This document shows positions 10,083 to 21,053 of a stretch of DNA of 64,000 nt, piece by piece. The stretch's first letter is position 1, and every line of letters begins with the position of its first letter. The stretch is from assembly GCF_003589595.1 (NCBI RefSeq), contig NW_020653945.1, positions 7,566,458 to 7,630,457 on the forward strand. Reading direction: 5' to 3'. Below the pieces are notes generated by a model that worked only from the letters and a program-made list of their open reading frames with translations, searched no databases and had not been told where the DNA came from. The DNA is from Hyposmocoma kahamanoa (Eukaryota > Arthropoda > Insecta > Lepidoptera > Cosmopterigidae). Position numbers and translations under genes: made by a program.

Positions 10083-12971
10083 TGACATTCACTATGCTAC
10101 AGGTTAGAAAGAGACAGAACTATACGAAGAACAGAGAAGAAATTCTTCAATTGTATAACACGTAACAAGATAGAGAAAGATATAGTTGTCTGACAATAGG
10201 GCGTAGCACTGTATCTTATTGTTCTATGTTTCTCTGAAAAGGATTCGTAGTTACAATGTCCCGTCTAACACTACTTGTAGATCTGTCCCTCTTTTTCAGA
10301 CAATTTGTGGAAAGTCACCCTGTCGGAATTATAATTGCAAATCTGTCCAATGACATCACGCCAATTAGCCTCAGTTTGAAACGGGCAGCCAAGAGGAGAT
10401 CAATACCCTAGAAATTTCCGACGGGCTTAAATATCTCTCATGCAAACCATAATGTGTTCCGAGAACGGCTTTGAAAGAAAAAAGTTGAAATTAAATATTT
10501 AGATTTAGCATTGCATTAGAGGTGTGTTTCGCTTATGTGCGTTATTATTATTAGTTTTATATTAATTGATTTTACGCCAGTTATACGATCTCTAGCACAA
10601 TTTTATCGGAACGACTAATTAAATAAAAAAGCTCTTCGACGTAATTAAGTAATCACAACTAATTGTCTAACGTTTCACTGTACTTGTAATGATTTTAAGA
10701 GTGAGCAGGATAGAATCATATTAGATCTGGAAATAACTAAGTGTGCAGATTTTCGAATAATTTTTTGAACTGTTAAGTTCCTTCCAAAGCCCATGCGGTT
10801 TGACCAAAGTCCAAAAGGCATAGGACCAATGAAACATTAACAAAAAATATACACATTGGAGAAATTATAAACGTTATTTAGTATTTGATCTTGCAAATTC
10901 TTTAAACGACAAACCGTGTTGAATTATAAAAATAAAGTATAAAAATATATGCTAAATTTGAATAGAGTAAGTTAGTGCTGTGTTTGTTAAGTTTTGCACT
11001 CTTGGATCAGATAAGCAATAATTGTGGGTTGTAGCTTAAAATGTAATAAGAATAAACAGCCAGGTTCGCCATTTTATTCCTTTGATAAGAAACTTCCAAC
11101 TATAAATGATCAACTTTGAAGAAATTAAAGTTTCTTTGCCTTCGTTACATATTAGTTAACGGTGTTAAGTATCTTCACTACATATTTAGTTAAGCGTGAG
11201 CTTTTATCTTAAGTAAGAAGTGTATCTCTAGGTTAAGCTTAGTTGTGTGTAGCTTGAACTACTTATAACAACAGGGTCTTTTTGGTTTATCAAAATGTTG
11301 GCACCTGGTGTTAAAGTTATACTGTATTATTTCAATCAATAAGGTGGTGACAAAGCAGGGAAATATCTCTTTTATTTGGAATGTATAAAAGAGCGTATTT
11401 TACAGTCCGATCTACATCTCGCCTCCGTGTTTGTCCGCCAGTACTTTCATGTTGTTATTGTACTGATGTTAAATTGTGTTATTAACTTACGTATGCCACA
11501 TATGCGGTGATGGAGTGGTTGTGTGATTAATGTTTTTGCCAAAGTATTTATTGCATTTGTAATATTACCGAGTACTGGCTGGCAAACTTTAAAATGTCTT
11601 AGCAAATAGAAACTAAATAGTAGTATACCTTTCGTATAGTTCAATTGAAAACAGGTACATGCTTATACTTTTGTGTGCTGGTTGTTTAAAATTATCTTGA
11701 CATATTCAACATGAACTTTTAGAATCTGTGACCTTGCTACCGCTCAAGTGAACCAGAACACACGTAATGGCAATAACTCATGAGCATGTATCAGCTTTCA
11801 CACAGTTTAGTATAAGCGGATCCGTTTCAAAATGTTGGTTACTTTTGTACTAATATGAGCGGAGTTTTCAGAATCTGTGATCACTTGGTACTCTCTCGGG
11901 TTTAAGTAATTTTTATATCAGAAAGTGTTGAAAAATTTTCAAACTTAGAAAGGATAAATTAATTCAAAATTGCTAGGTACGCTTTTATAATATGTAATTC
12001 GTTGTTTTGTTAAATAATATTCTTTAGATAAATAAAATTAGTATTATGCTATTTAACGCAAGGATTATTTATTTTACGCTTGTCCAGTGACCATATCATG
12101 GATATCTACATGACTTAACCCAAATATCCTGAAAATATCTAGGATTTATTTGGCTAGTCGCCGTATCTCAAAAATAGCATTCTGTGATTTTAATGCCTTG
12201 GCAACTTCCTAAAGTTTTTGTTTTATATTAGATCTAAAAAAGTAAGTACACTCCCATACACATAATTCGGGCCACTTTGCATTGTCAGTATTAAATGTCC
12301 TTAGCTTAAATACTGTTTGATTGCTTAATAACTAATTCAAGTTTGAAACTGGTGTACTAAACGTCATTTTCTAAAGCTTTTGTTGAAAATTTAAATTTGC
12401 GAATCCGGGAAAATCTCTCTTCAATAGTAATATAAAAAAATTCTTGAAGAATAAAAATGCAAGATGGCTCGATTTATGTGTCCGGAAGTGTATTTAAACA
12501 ACCACTAGTTATGACATTGTTACAAAATCAAACTGTTGTTATTTCCCTGAAATTTTCTGTTTTTATTGTTTGTACTTTAATATTTTTTCCAGTTATCTTA
12601 TGCTTTTCATGTTTAAAGAAATCCGTCCCATTGAACTCAACTGTTGTACCGACGTGAGCAATGCATTAGTTTAAGTGGATCGTAGTCATAATAATCATTC
12701 ACATGTTTAACCCATTCACAGCAGCATATCAACGGCACCACGTAAAGTAACAAAAATGTAACAACATTTAAAAAAATGTACTTGCATGTTGGTTTTCACA
12801 TTAAATAAACTTATTTGACTATATTTATATTTTTTCTTTACATTCTTTACACCTTCAGAAAAGATTTCTCTCTTTTACGGCACATGGAGCTTATTTCTAT
12901 AGGTACTAAATTCAGTATGTCAGTAACTATAGTTTTTTGCGTTTCAAATGTGTTTCGGAGTTTTAGTTGAG
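10083..12971. other. Gap with no gene seen (3' flank of Ro60)
   Basis: AT-rich sequence without a convincing coding stretch on either strand. It may include alternative 3' UTR of Ro60. I recognise no repeat family in it. Confidence 0.6.
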
Positions 12972-13012
12972 TTTGCTTAACCTGCGACAGTCCCTGTCGC
13001 AGGTTAAGCAAA
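12972..13012. repeat. Perfect 19-bp palindrome with 3-nt loop
   Basis: Arm 12972-12990, beginning TTTGCTTAACCTGCG, is exactly complementary to 12994-13012 around a TCC loop. It lies 20 bp outside the left end of the hAT-type element at 13032. Confidence 0.9.
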
Positions 13013-13191
13013 ACAATGCCATCGAATAATTCAGTGTATCCCGTTGGTCGAGACTGGTCTGACCAATGGGATTTTTTTCCCATTGTCCAGATCAGCTTGT
13101 GATTTATTAAAGAATCGTTGAGTACAAAATAGCAGACTCTTGGTCATATACCTATTAAACAGATCATGCCCTTGGAGCGCCTGCCCACATT

Positions 13192-13440
13192 GGTTACCTA
13201 TAAATAGTCCGAAATAACATGTTCGAGAAATAACGTTCGGTCGAAATTTCATAACCTCGAAAGTAATTTTAAGAGGAAAATGTTTTTTTCTTTTAAACCT
13301 AATCGTGTCTTTGGGATAAACATTCAACGTATCCTGAATGAACAACTGTTTCGTTATAATTCGGTTTTCGGTGTAAGTAATGAAAATTCGAACAAACGTT
13401 ATTTCGGACAAAAAAATTTTCGAGTTTGTGATAGGTTACC
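13192..13440. repeat. 249-bp inverted-repeat unit (family D), copy 1
   Basis: Ends GGTTACCTAT and ATAGGTTACC, with inner inverted repeats GTCCGAAATAAC (13207) and GTTATTTCGGAC (ending 13409). A related copy lies in opposite orientation at about 50241-50490, sharing GGTTATGAAATTTCGACCAA-type and CGAAAACCGAATTATAACGA-type sequence. No target duplication was resolved. Confidence 0.7.
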
Positions 13441-13461
13441 GTCACAGACATATATCTAGAC

Positions 13462-14579
13462 CAGGGGTTCCCAAACTTACTTTGTCTACTGCCCACTTTG
13501 AGAATAAATTCTTTTTTAGCGCCCCCATTTTTTCACCTTAAAAACCACTATAACTTCAAATTAAATTAATTAATATGAGCTATATTAGCGGAGATTAAAC
13601 ATTCATTCTAAACGAGACTTACTATAACCCGCAAGAGTTAACTTGAGACCTGAGCATTGAATAGAGTTCTAGAATACGACCCTTAGAGGATGGAAAAAAA
13701 ATAGTCTAAGGATTGAAATAGTCGTTCACTTAAATTTCTAGCAACCAAATGTTGTTTATGAATAACGCAATGTACAGCAAAGACATCTGGAATTTTATTT
13801 AAGTGCGCTATGAAGCCTTTATGGCACCCTGTCATAACCGGAGCGCCATCCGTAGCAACTGATGTAATATTTTTCAAGGGAATCTCTTTCTTATCACAAA
13901 ACTATTCCAATGTATTGAATACGGTTTCGCCTTTGGTATCGGTCTCTAAATTTCTAGCAAACAATAGTTCTTCACATATTTTCTCATCTTTAATAAAACT
14001 CATGTAAGACAGCAACAATGCTTCATTAGTTGGTAAAGTGGACTCATCGAGCTGAATTGAGAATTGACTAGTCCTCGGATGATTGCACAATGATTCTTCA
14101 ATGTTTTCAGCCATTTCATCAATTCGTCTTTGCATAGAATTATTACTCAAAGGAATTTTTCGGAAAATATCTGCGGCCGGTTTATGAAGCACAGTAGTTA
14201 TTACTTCCTTTATTGCTGGCAAAATTAACTCTTCTCCGATGTTGTGTGGTTTGCCTTTTTGAGTAATTAACAAAGAAATATTGTACAAAGCTCGAAGTCC
14301 GTCGTCATCTTGCTTAGCAGCCGCCGAAATGAGTTTTGCTACATTTAGCTGAGTATTATGCTTCTTCTCTAGGTCTTGAAAATATGCTACATTCTTGTCT
14401 TTCTTGTCTGGATGCTTTTTATTCAAATGGTCTTGCAGTCTTGGAGGCTTCATTGCTTCATTCGAAAATGTTTTTAGACATAGAAAGCACAAAGGCGATG
14501 AGTTTGTGGGATTTTCAATGAATCCGAATTTAATATATTCCGCACAGTATTGCCGTGTCTTCTTTTTTACTTCCGACAT
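13462..14579 (-). pseudogene. Truncated hAT transposase with BED zinc finger (ZBED/SCAND3-like)
   Basis: The reading frame starts at 14579 (MSEVKKKTRQYCAEY). It shows a BED-type finger (CFLC near residues 32-35, then HLNKKH), followed by hAT core segments (FSIQLDESTLP, SVATDGAPVMTGCHKGF, AVHCVIHKQHLVARNLS). An in-frame TAG at 13902-13904 interrupts an otherwise continuous frame. The frame ends at 13683, so the C-terminal dimerisation region is missing. The 13462 end, CAGGGGTTCCCAAACTT, is a classic hAT terminus, but no matching opposite end was found. It is therefore an internally deleted, 5'-truncated fossil. Cellular ZBED genes derive from this family, but the stop and truncation argue against a domesticated gene here. 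Confidence 0.8.
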
Positions 14580-15066
14580 TAATTTGCTTTGAGAAATACG
14601 TAAGTGTTGAACTTAAGTACTGCTTATCTATTACGCGCGAAACCGCAAATGAAAATAAAATAAATATTACGTTGTTTATATAGGATTGCATAAGCAGCAC
14701 GCACTTACAGGAATAAGACAAACATGCTTAAACTCGTTTATCTCATTCGACGCTCAATCGTACTCAACAAGTAAGAACAAGTATTCTATGAACCAGCCGA
14801 TCCATACAGGAATGCACAAATCGGGTTATTTAACAAAAACTGATTGCCCGTGGTCTATTTTCTTCGAAAATTACCTATCCAGGAATACTAATAACTATTA
14901 AAATGCGAAACTGTGTCTGTTGCCTTTTTATTTGTTTGTGTCTACTTTCATTTCGAAACGGAGCGACCGATTGACATGATTTTTATTTATTCAATAAACC
15001 AGGACAGATATATGAACTACACGGAGAGAAATATCGAACCGAGTTAGTTTGAGCAATCTCTTAATA

Positions 15067-15086
15067 ATCAACTAATATTAGTTGAT
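15067..15086. repeat. 20-bp perfect palindrome, no loop
   Basis: ATCAACTAATATTAGTTGAT reads the same on both strands. It lies inside the 2.3-kb hAT-type element. Confidence 0.8.
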
Positions 15087-15345
15087 GTTCACAAGTTGTA
15101 GTCGAGAGTCGAGAGCTCAGTCGGTGTCGGTGTCTTCCTAGATGAAATTACAAATCTCCCCCTAAGCCTCTAAACGACCCCATTTTTTTTCTGTTGTTGT
15201 CAACATTGTTGATTATACATTTTTTTCTATGCATCCTGAGGAATCGCCAGTAAGATCAGTCTGTACAATCGGAAAAAAGAATCCCACTGGCCAGACCAGT
15301 CTTGGTCCGACTTACCAACGGGAAACACTGGAATAATTTAAATAC

Positions 15346-15862
15346 GGGTTCCCTACTTGAGATCGAATGCCGTTTGATCTAACATTAATTGCTCGAAAAC
15401 GTTTACTCGATTATACATTTGACCTATTATGAATCGTGTGCTCTAAGGTAATTGTAAAAAAATGTGCAAAAAAGTGATTTCTCGAAAAATTTTGTTATGT
15501 CGTATTTTGTTTTTTTTATGTATCAAGATAGTTCGGAGACACCACCTGATATCCGCGATAAAGCAACGAACATTGCTTGAACTGATAATAAATTCTGTAT
15601 AGCCTTTCACAACGCAAAAACAAAAACTTTGAAATGTAAATACAAAATACTACATACATATAGGTAACTAAATTTTTCGAGAAATCACTTTTGGCTGTTG
15701 ATTGGGGAAAGGAAATGATTGAGGAAATGATCTTTCGAGATTTGATGCATCGATGTGGCAAACCTTAGAGCTCACGATTCATAGGTTAAATGGACAATCG
15801 AGCAAACGTTTTCGAGAAATTAATGTTAGACCAAACGGCATTCGATCTCAAGTAGGGAACCC
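15346..15862. mobile_element. 517-bp foldback MITE with 9-bp target duplication (MULE-like)
   Basis: The ends GGGTTCCCTACTTGAGATCG and its complement start arms that match over more than 100 bp. Similarity continues to the shared AAAAGTGATTTCTCGAAAAA blocks near 15475 and 15690. It is flanked by perfect TTTAAATAC at 15337-15345 and 15863-15871. A 9-bp duplication with long arms suggests Mutator-like elements; an 8-bp hAT reading is possible. It has no coding capacity. It sits 7 bp beyond the neighbouring hAT-type element and about 75 bp past the PP6C poly(A) signal. Confidence 0.85.
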
Positions 15863-15935
15863 TTTAAATACGTATTAGCAAATGATTGCACTTTCAGTAA
15901 ATGAAACAAATTACTACTGTACAAATATGCAACAA

Positions 15936-15941
15936 TTTATT
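15936..15941 (-). terminator. Candidate polyadenylation signal for PP6C
   Basis: AATAAA on the minus strand (TTTATT on plus), about 55 bp past the PP6C stop codon. Confidence 0.5.
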
Positions 15942-15996
15942 ACACTTATAAAAATGCTATACATTATACAATTGGGAATACTCTTATCACTTGTGC

Positions 15997-18900
15997 TTAA
16001 AGGAAGTAAGGCGTAGTGTGTTGTGGAGGTACTTCTCGCTCGCTATCTGGGACTGCATGGAACAACTTAGCGTTTCGGTCTGTGACAGTTTTGAATTCCA
16101 TTATTGAGGCCACGTTACCGCATCGGTAGCAGTAATTGGGAGCTGACCACACTGTCACTAAACGTTTATCGAACATGTATTTGTAACCTGAAAGGTTTAA
16201 TTATGATAAATATAATCACGTGACGTAATTATAAGACAATTTTGTAATGATTAATAAAACTGGGGATCTACTCTCGATCTCCGTCCGACATCCGTCCGAA
16301 ACCATTACTGCCAAATAAGCAATACTTGACCAAATGAAAAGACGCGTGATGCGAATGAAGCTTTTAATTTTGTCGAATATTACTTATTTGACAGTAATTG
16401 TTTCGGACGGATGTCGGACGGAGATCGAGAGTAGACCCCCAAACTTGCAAGCCAATCGGCTAAAACTAATGCAATTACCCAACAAAACTCTGTGGCTTGT
16501 ACACTGGCGGGGTTAATGGAGGCAAGATATTTGTTGCGCTCAACTTGTATTAGGACAAGGATTTTATTCTGATGTCTTATGTGTTTCAATGAATTGTGTA
16601 CCTCACAATGTCAAAAAGTTGTATCAAAATAAATACCTTCATTTACAAGTTGATGTGCCCGACATATAAGATTCAGATTGTTGTAATTCATGAACAGCTC
16701 TGTGACATAGCTGCCGAAAAGCCATCCAGCTCCGCGTGGACTTACAGACCTGAGAAACAATATAAAGCGCATATATAGCTTCAAGAAAGAAAGTCACGGG
16801 CGACATCGACGAAGTCGATAAGGAAGTATGAAAATTACAATGTAAAAGTACTAATTAACTAACTTCCTCTTTAATTATAAATAATATAATATAATGTTCA
16901 TTCTCCAACAAATCAGGAGAAGGCAGAGTTAACAGAAGATATACAGCATATAATTTTTAATAGGATGAACAGTACCTAGATGAAATATAGTACCTATGTC
17001 ATAACATAGTGTTCAGCAGTTTAGAAAGTGGCAGTTTTTATATAACAATCTGCGGCGGAGTGTACAATCTAATCTAAACCCCTTGGAATAATTTTTTTAT
17101 TAATCGACTTCAAAAACAAAGAGGAGGTTCTCAATTCGACTGTATGTTTTTCTTTTTTATTTTGCATGTATGTTACGCGATAACGCCGGTATTTGTGAAC
17201 CGATTTTCATGATTCTTTTTTTGTAGGAAAGAGGGTACCTCCATAGTGGTCCCATTTCATTTTGAAGAAAATCATCCACCTCTAAGAGTGGCTGATCACG
17301 CATGAACATTCATTTTTATAAATAGCGCCTAAATATTACTTAAGGAGAAATTATTTTAATGGTTGGTTTTGCTATTCTCCAATTCAAGGCGTTTTACTCT
17401 CTCAATATACTTTGAGTAGTAAGAACCGATTTTTATTATCTCCTGTGTCAAGTCCTGTATAGTGGCGAACTAGGGGATATTTCAATAAAACTTGGCAAAT
17501 AGATGTAATTCCACGTAATTTTGAGGTCGGTTTTTTTAGTACTCTGTACTGAGATTATGTCACACCTGATTCCTTTGTATCTATTTGACATGGGAAATTG
17601 AAATTTGGCTCAGACAATTAGTCTGTCAAATAACAGCACAAAAAGCACCATATTTGTTACTTATATAAATATATCACTAGGCATTGTTTTACCATGGCAA
17701 GGGAACTCTGCAATATTATGGCAGTTTCCCTTGTCAGACTAAACAAAAACTGTCAGATTTTGTATAGGAAACTAAAAGTTGTGCAGTTTGTTTATTTGAA
17801 ATTAAATGGAAATGTTGTTAACTATGTTATGCCTATGTTAAATAATTTCTTAAGGCAAGCCAATAGTGTTACATGGACCTTCACCATCAACACAAATTCC
17901 ATATAGTTTACAAAGCTGTCAATAATTATAGCAAAAAATAAAACAGTGGTATTAAAGCTTTGTAATTTTTTTTTTAAATTATTAAGTCAAATGAATGTAT
18001 TTTCTTTTTTTTTATTTTATACATTAAGGAAATCGAGATCAAGATTAAGAGTATTTATTACCTGTGTGTGGTGTTTGTAAACAGAAAATCTTAACTTTCA
18101 AAGTAATCAATATGTTAATAATGTTATACTGACAGTGCAAGTCTTACTTGTGCTTGGCTAGCATTTTTCAATAAATAGTAATATAAAATATAATTTACCA
18201 CATCTTAACATCAGCTGGGTCTGACCATAGGAGATCACAGAAGGCTCCTTTATGTGGTATTTGCTGGTTCCTATCAATACATCTTATTTGATCTAACATT
18301 GATATCTCAGGGGACAAACCACCGTGTACGCAAAGGACCGTTTCATCTATTAACTGTAAATAAAATAAAAAAAATTATACATTGCCAAATTTAATTTTGA
18401 CCCTGATATTTACAAATGAATTTATTCCACCGACAATACAAAGTTTAATGTTTAAAGTCATCATTAGCACTAACTTTTTATGTCAAATAAAAAGAGGTGG
18501 CCTCACAGGTGCACTTAAATTATATATTAATATTTTGAATCAAACAATCTTCAACTTCGATTACCAAAAAAATAATGTGCATTTTTTAAATTTAACTATT
18601 CCAATCCAGTTTGGTGAAACTTACAGCAGCAACAGTGAGCAAGTCAAAAACTCTACAGCAATCCTTCCAGGCGTTTGCATTTCCATATTTGTTCAAGCAC
18701 TCATCGTAGAAACCATACACTTTCGTTATTTGACATGTTTCGTGATTTCCCCGCAATAATACTATTCTGAAATTATAGAGAAAACAAAACACTAAATTAA
18801 TACAAAAGTCAATGACCTCCTGCACTAGTAAATACATTGCTGCCCATTTAGTCCAAGTGGTATTTGAAGGATTAGATAATGTTGCACATCTACCAACCCC

Positions 18901-20315
18901 TAGAGGTTCTTACTCATTCTTCTCAAGGGAAACTGCATTACATGTAGCAGAGTTTAATCAATGTAACAATTTCAACAGTAGTTGAACACTTTTTTCCTAT
19001 ATCTATGGTTGAACCCATGATATAAAAGTTGTTAGGTTTTTGCAATTATTACACTTTGGAAATGAAACTATTTTTTTGCAGATTTAAATCGCATATATTT
19101 GTTTTTTCAAACAAACCCATCAATTCAGGCAATTTACAGATCTCTTGGTCATGGCTGACTGAGATGGTCAATTCATCATCTGATTGATGTGAAAGAAATA
19201 GGTTCATTGCCAGTAAGAGATATAATGTCATAGAATTCCAAGATTAACTTTAATTTTGGAATCCTATGACATATATAAATCTATAGATAACGATTTCAAA
19301 AAGGAGATTGATTAATTTGAGAGAGATGTGAGAGATTGATTAACTTTCACACAGTAAAGCGAAAGACGTGACATGACGTGGGATAGCGGTGACATGGGCG
19401 AAAACACACAGAGTGCAAGAGCTGGTCAGTTCGTGTGCCCAAGCAGCTCCCGCATTCTGTGTGTTTCACGCTTTAATCAATCTCCTTTGCTCAAAGTGTT
19501 ATGAAATGATGATATGCATAATTATCTCACTATTAAAATAAAGAAAAGTGTGACTCACCTGTCTGGATACCTAGCCTTAAGTGCCATAAGCAAAGTTAGA
19601 GTCTCAAGACTGTAGTATCCTCGGTCTACATAATCCCCCATAAATATGTACTTTGTGTGAGGGACCTGCCCTCCAATATTGAATAACTCCTCGAGGTCAT
19701 AAAACTGAAAACATAAGCAGTGAGAAATGTTACATGAATCCAGGGAAAACAAATTATATAGAAAATGAACCTTCCAAGCAAGTCATTAACATCTGGCGAG
19801 AGTACAGCTTGGCACTAAAAGAGTTTATATGGCAATATGTATTTAAATTGGTTAATCTTATTAGAAATAGATAAAGAATCTACATACTTCTAAAACCACC
19901 ATTGTGTGCAACTCATTGTATCGAATGTACATTAATTTAAATAAGTGATGATATCGTAAGGTTGGAGTCTCAATATTACTATGTTTAGTCACATTTAAAG
20001 TAAAGCATAGCGTTGGAAAATCGCAAAGCGGATAAAAGACGATTTGATGATTACTGTACAAGAACTCGTATATTTCCAAGAACTAAGAAACGTACTAAAA
20101 CTAGAAAAACATATGAATAGAAAAACTAACTGTTTATATTAATTAATTACCTGACCATGTATGTCTCCGCAAACGGTCACAGGCGTTGTTACCGGTTGAA
20201 CGTTTGGTTCCTCCAGCAATAGATCACATACAATATTGCACAACTCCCGAAGATCATCTTCAGGAAGATATTTACATCGTTTTGCAATTTCGATCCACTT
20301 ATCTACGTCGCTCAT
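15997..20315 (-). CDS. PpV: Serine/threonine protein phosphatase 6 catalytic subunit
   Basis: PPP-family metallophosphatase; PP6 is called PpV in Drosophila and PPP6C in vertebrates. It acts with SAPS and ankyrin subunits in cell-cycle and signalling control. Coding exons, in transcript order: 20315-20151, 19704-19559, 18766-18625, 18353-18199, 16749-16637, 16187-15997. They join to 304 codons (303 aa; human PPP6C 305). Metal and catalytic motifs are intact: GDIHGQ (50-55), GDYVDRG (78-84), GNHE (110-113), HGGLSP, and [10 protein letters not shown] near the end. The C-terminus TPYFL fits the methylated-leucine tail. The PP6-type N-terminus ([18 protein letters not shown]) separates it from PP4 and PP2A. 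All introns have GT-AG borders. It converges with Ro60. Confidence 0.95.
16262..16440. mobile_element. Short foldback MITE in PP6C intron 5
   Basis: Arms of about 60 bp, GGGGATCTACTCTCGATCTC and its complement ending GAGAGTAGACCCC, flank a core of about 50 bp. Both arms contain GTCCGACATCCGTCCGAAAC. AAACT occurs just outside both ends, but with an extra C on the right, so the target duplication is uncertain. Confidence 0.75.
17095..17537 (+). repeat. Dispersed lepidopteran repeat (family C), copy 1
   Basis: Begins ATCGACTTCAAAAACAAAGA (then GGAGGTTCTCAATTCGACTG) and ends TTTTGAGGTCGGTTTTTTT. The two ends form a short inverted repeat. A shorter copy lies at 51799-52102. It lies in PP6C intron 4. 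Confidence 0.65.
19040..19175 (+). repeat. Partial copy of foldback repeat family B
   Basis: Shows the left end GGAAATGAAACTATTTTTTT, then AAATCGCATATATTTG and the TTTTTTCAAACAAAC core. The right arm is missing. It lies in PP6C intron 2. Confidence 0.6.
19299..19487. mobile_element. Small inverted-repeat element in PP6C intron 2
   Basis: AAAGGAGATTGATTAA at about 19300 is repeated in inverse at about 19472-19487. The interior contains further imperfect complementarity (AGTAAAGCG against CGCTTTA). A target duplication is not clear. Confidence 0.5.
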
Positions 20316-20479
20316 TTTGAAAACTATCGAGAGGAAAAGGCGTTTTTTTGTTTTCTTTCTAACCCTATCCTATCCCATTCAATTCAATTTTGACTTTGAC
20401 AAATGACGTGCGCGACAAGTGAGTGACATTGACAGATGGTAGAGTTTCAAAAACTGTTCTTTTCCGGTTAAAAACCGGT

Positions 20480-20487
20480 TATCGATG
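20480..20487. promoter_or_regulatory. DRE-like TATCGATG motif upstream of PP6C
   Basis: Seven of eight bases match the DRE. It lies about 165 bp upstream of the PP6C start codon, next to an AACCGGTT palindrome. A promoter role is inferred from position. Confidence 0.3.
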
Positions 20488-20635
20488 ATTTTAAGAAACG
20501 GTAATCACCTTAAAAGAGTTTCTATAAAATAAACTGAACTATAATCATACTTCGTATCACAAATTAGAAATATATAGTAGCAATTGTATTCGTATTTTTA
20601 TTAATTCTTCATATTTTATACGAAGGTAGGTGCAG

Positions 20636-20835
20636 GATCCTACTCGTGCTACCCAAGCTCCTCTAGGAATCTCAGCAGCCTCCTCGGTTTGCTGAAGACT
20701 TCGGGGAGCGACCTTGGCACTCCAAGGTACTTCGCCCTGTATTTAGCCACGCCGGAGCACTGTAGTAGGATGTGCGCAGCCGTTTCCTCCCCCTCCATGC
20801 ACGCTCTGCATAGAGGGGCTGTCTGTGATACCTAA
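20636..20835 (-). pseudogene. Non-LTR retrotransposon C-terminal fragment (zinc-binding RT tail)
   Basis: Minus-strand translation gives SPLCRACMEGEETAAHILLQ, then CSGVAKYRAKYLGVPRSLPE and RRLLRFLEELG before a stop. The spacing C-x2-C...ETxxHxLxxC is the zinc-binding tail typical of Jockey/R1-like insect LINE polymerases. Only the last 60 or so codons remain. It lies between PP6C and eIF3i. A more damaged relative lies at about 47830-47945. Confidence 0.75.
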
Positions 20836-21004
20836 ATCGAAAAGGTGTATATTGTATGGACCATGACCCGTTACATACCTACATATACTTCCGTGACCTT
20901 AATAAAGTAAATAAAGTGGTTTCAAGAGGGGTTTAGGATAAGAACTCGGCGGAAAATCAATATAGAAATAAAACCACCAGATATGTGTGAAATCTTAAAG
21001 AATC

Positions 21005-21010
21005 TTTAAT
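21005..21010 (-). terminator. Candidate variant polyadenylation signal for eIF3i
   Basis: ATTAAA on the minus strand, 44 bp past the eIF3i stop codon. Confidence 0.35.
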
Positions 21011-21053
21011 AGTATTAAAATTTTCAGATACTGATTATACAATTCACCTAATC

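Larger units (their letters stand above)
13032..15330. mobile_element. 2.3-kb composite hAT-type element with nested insertions
   Basis: The ends are inverted repeats of about 60-68 bp: left 13032-13092, starting CAGTGTATCCCGTTGGT, and right 15263-15330, ending ACCAACGGGAAACACTG. They are flanked by a perfect 8-bp duplication GAATAATT (13024-13031, 15331-15338). Inside are a 249-bp inverted-repeat unit (13192-13440) and a truncated BED-finger hAT transposase copy whose own left end lies at 13462. There is also a fragment of a common lepidopteran repeat (about 14902-14992) and a 20-bp perfect palindrome (15067-15086). No intact transposase matches the outer ends, so the element was probably moved in trans. 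Confidence 0.8.

Noticed and set aside
12457..12657. 66-codon frame with a hydrophobic segment
   Set aside because: AT-rich and low complexity with no neighbours, splice context or recognised domain. Compatible with chance.
10083..12971. A Y RNA or stem-bulge RNA partner gene next to Ro60
   Set aside because: I looked for the conserved GGTCCGA...GTTATC pattern by eye and did not find it. A covariance-model search would be needed to decide.
13810..14592. Plus-strand open frames over the hAT region
   Set aside because: Shadows of the minus-strand BED/hAT transposase frame.
18382..18759. 125-codon plus-strand frame
   Set aside because: It overlaps PP6C exon 3 antisense plus intron, with no domain. 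The minus strand carries the phosphatase motifs.
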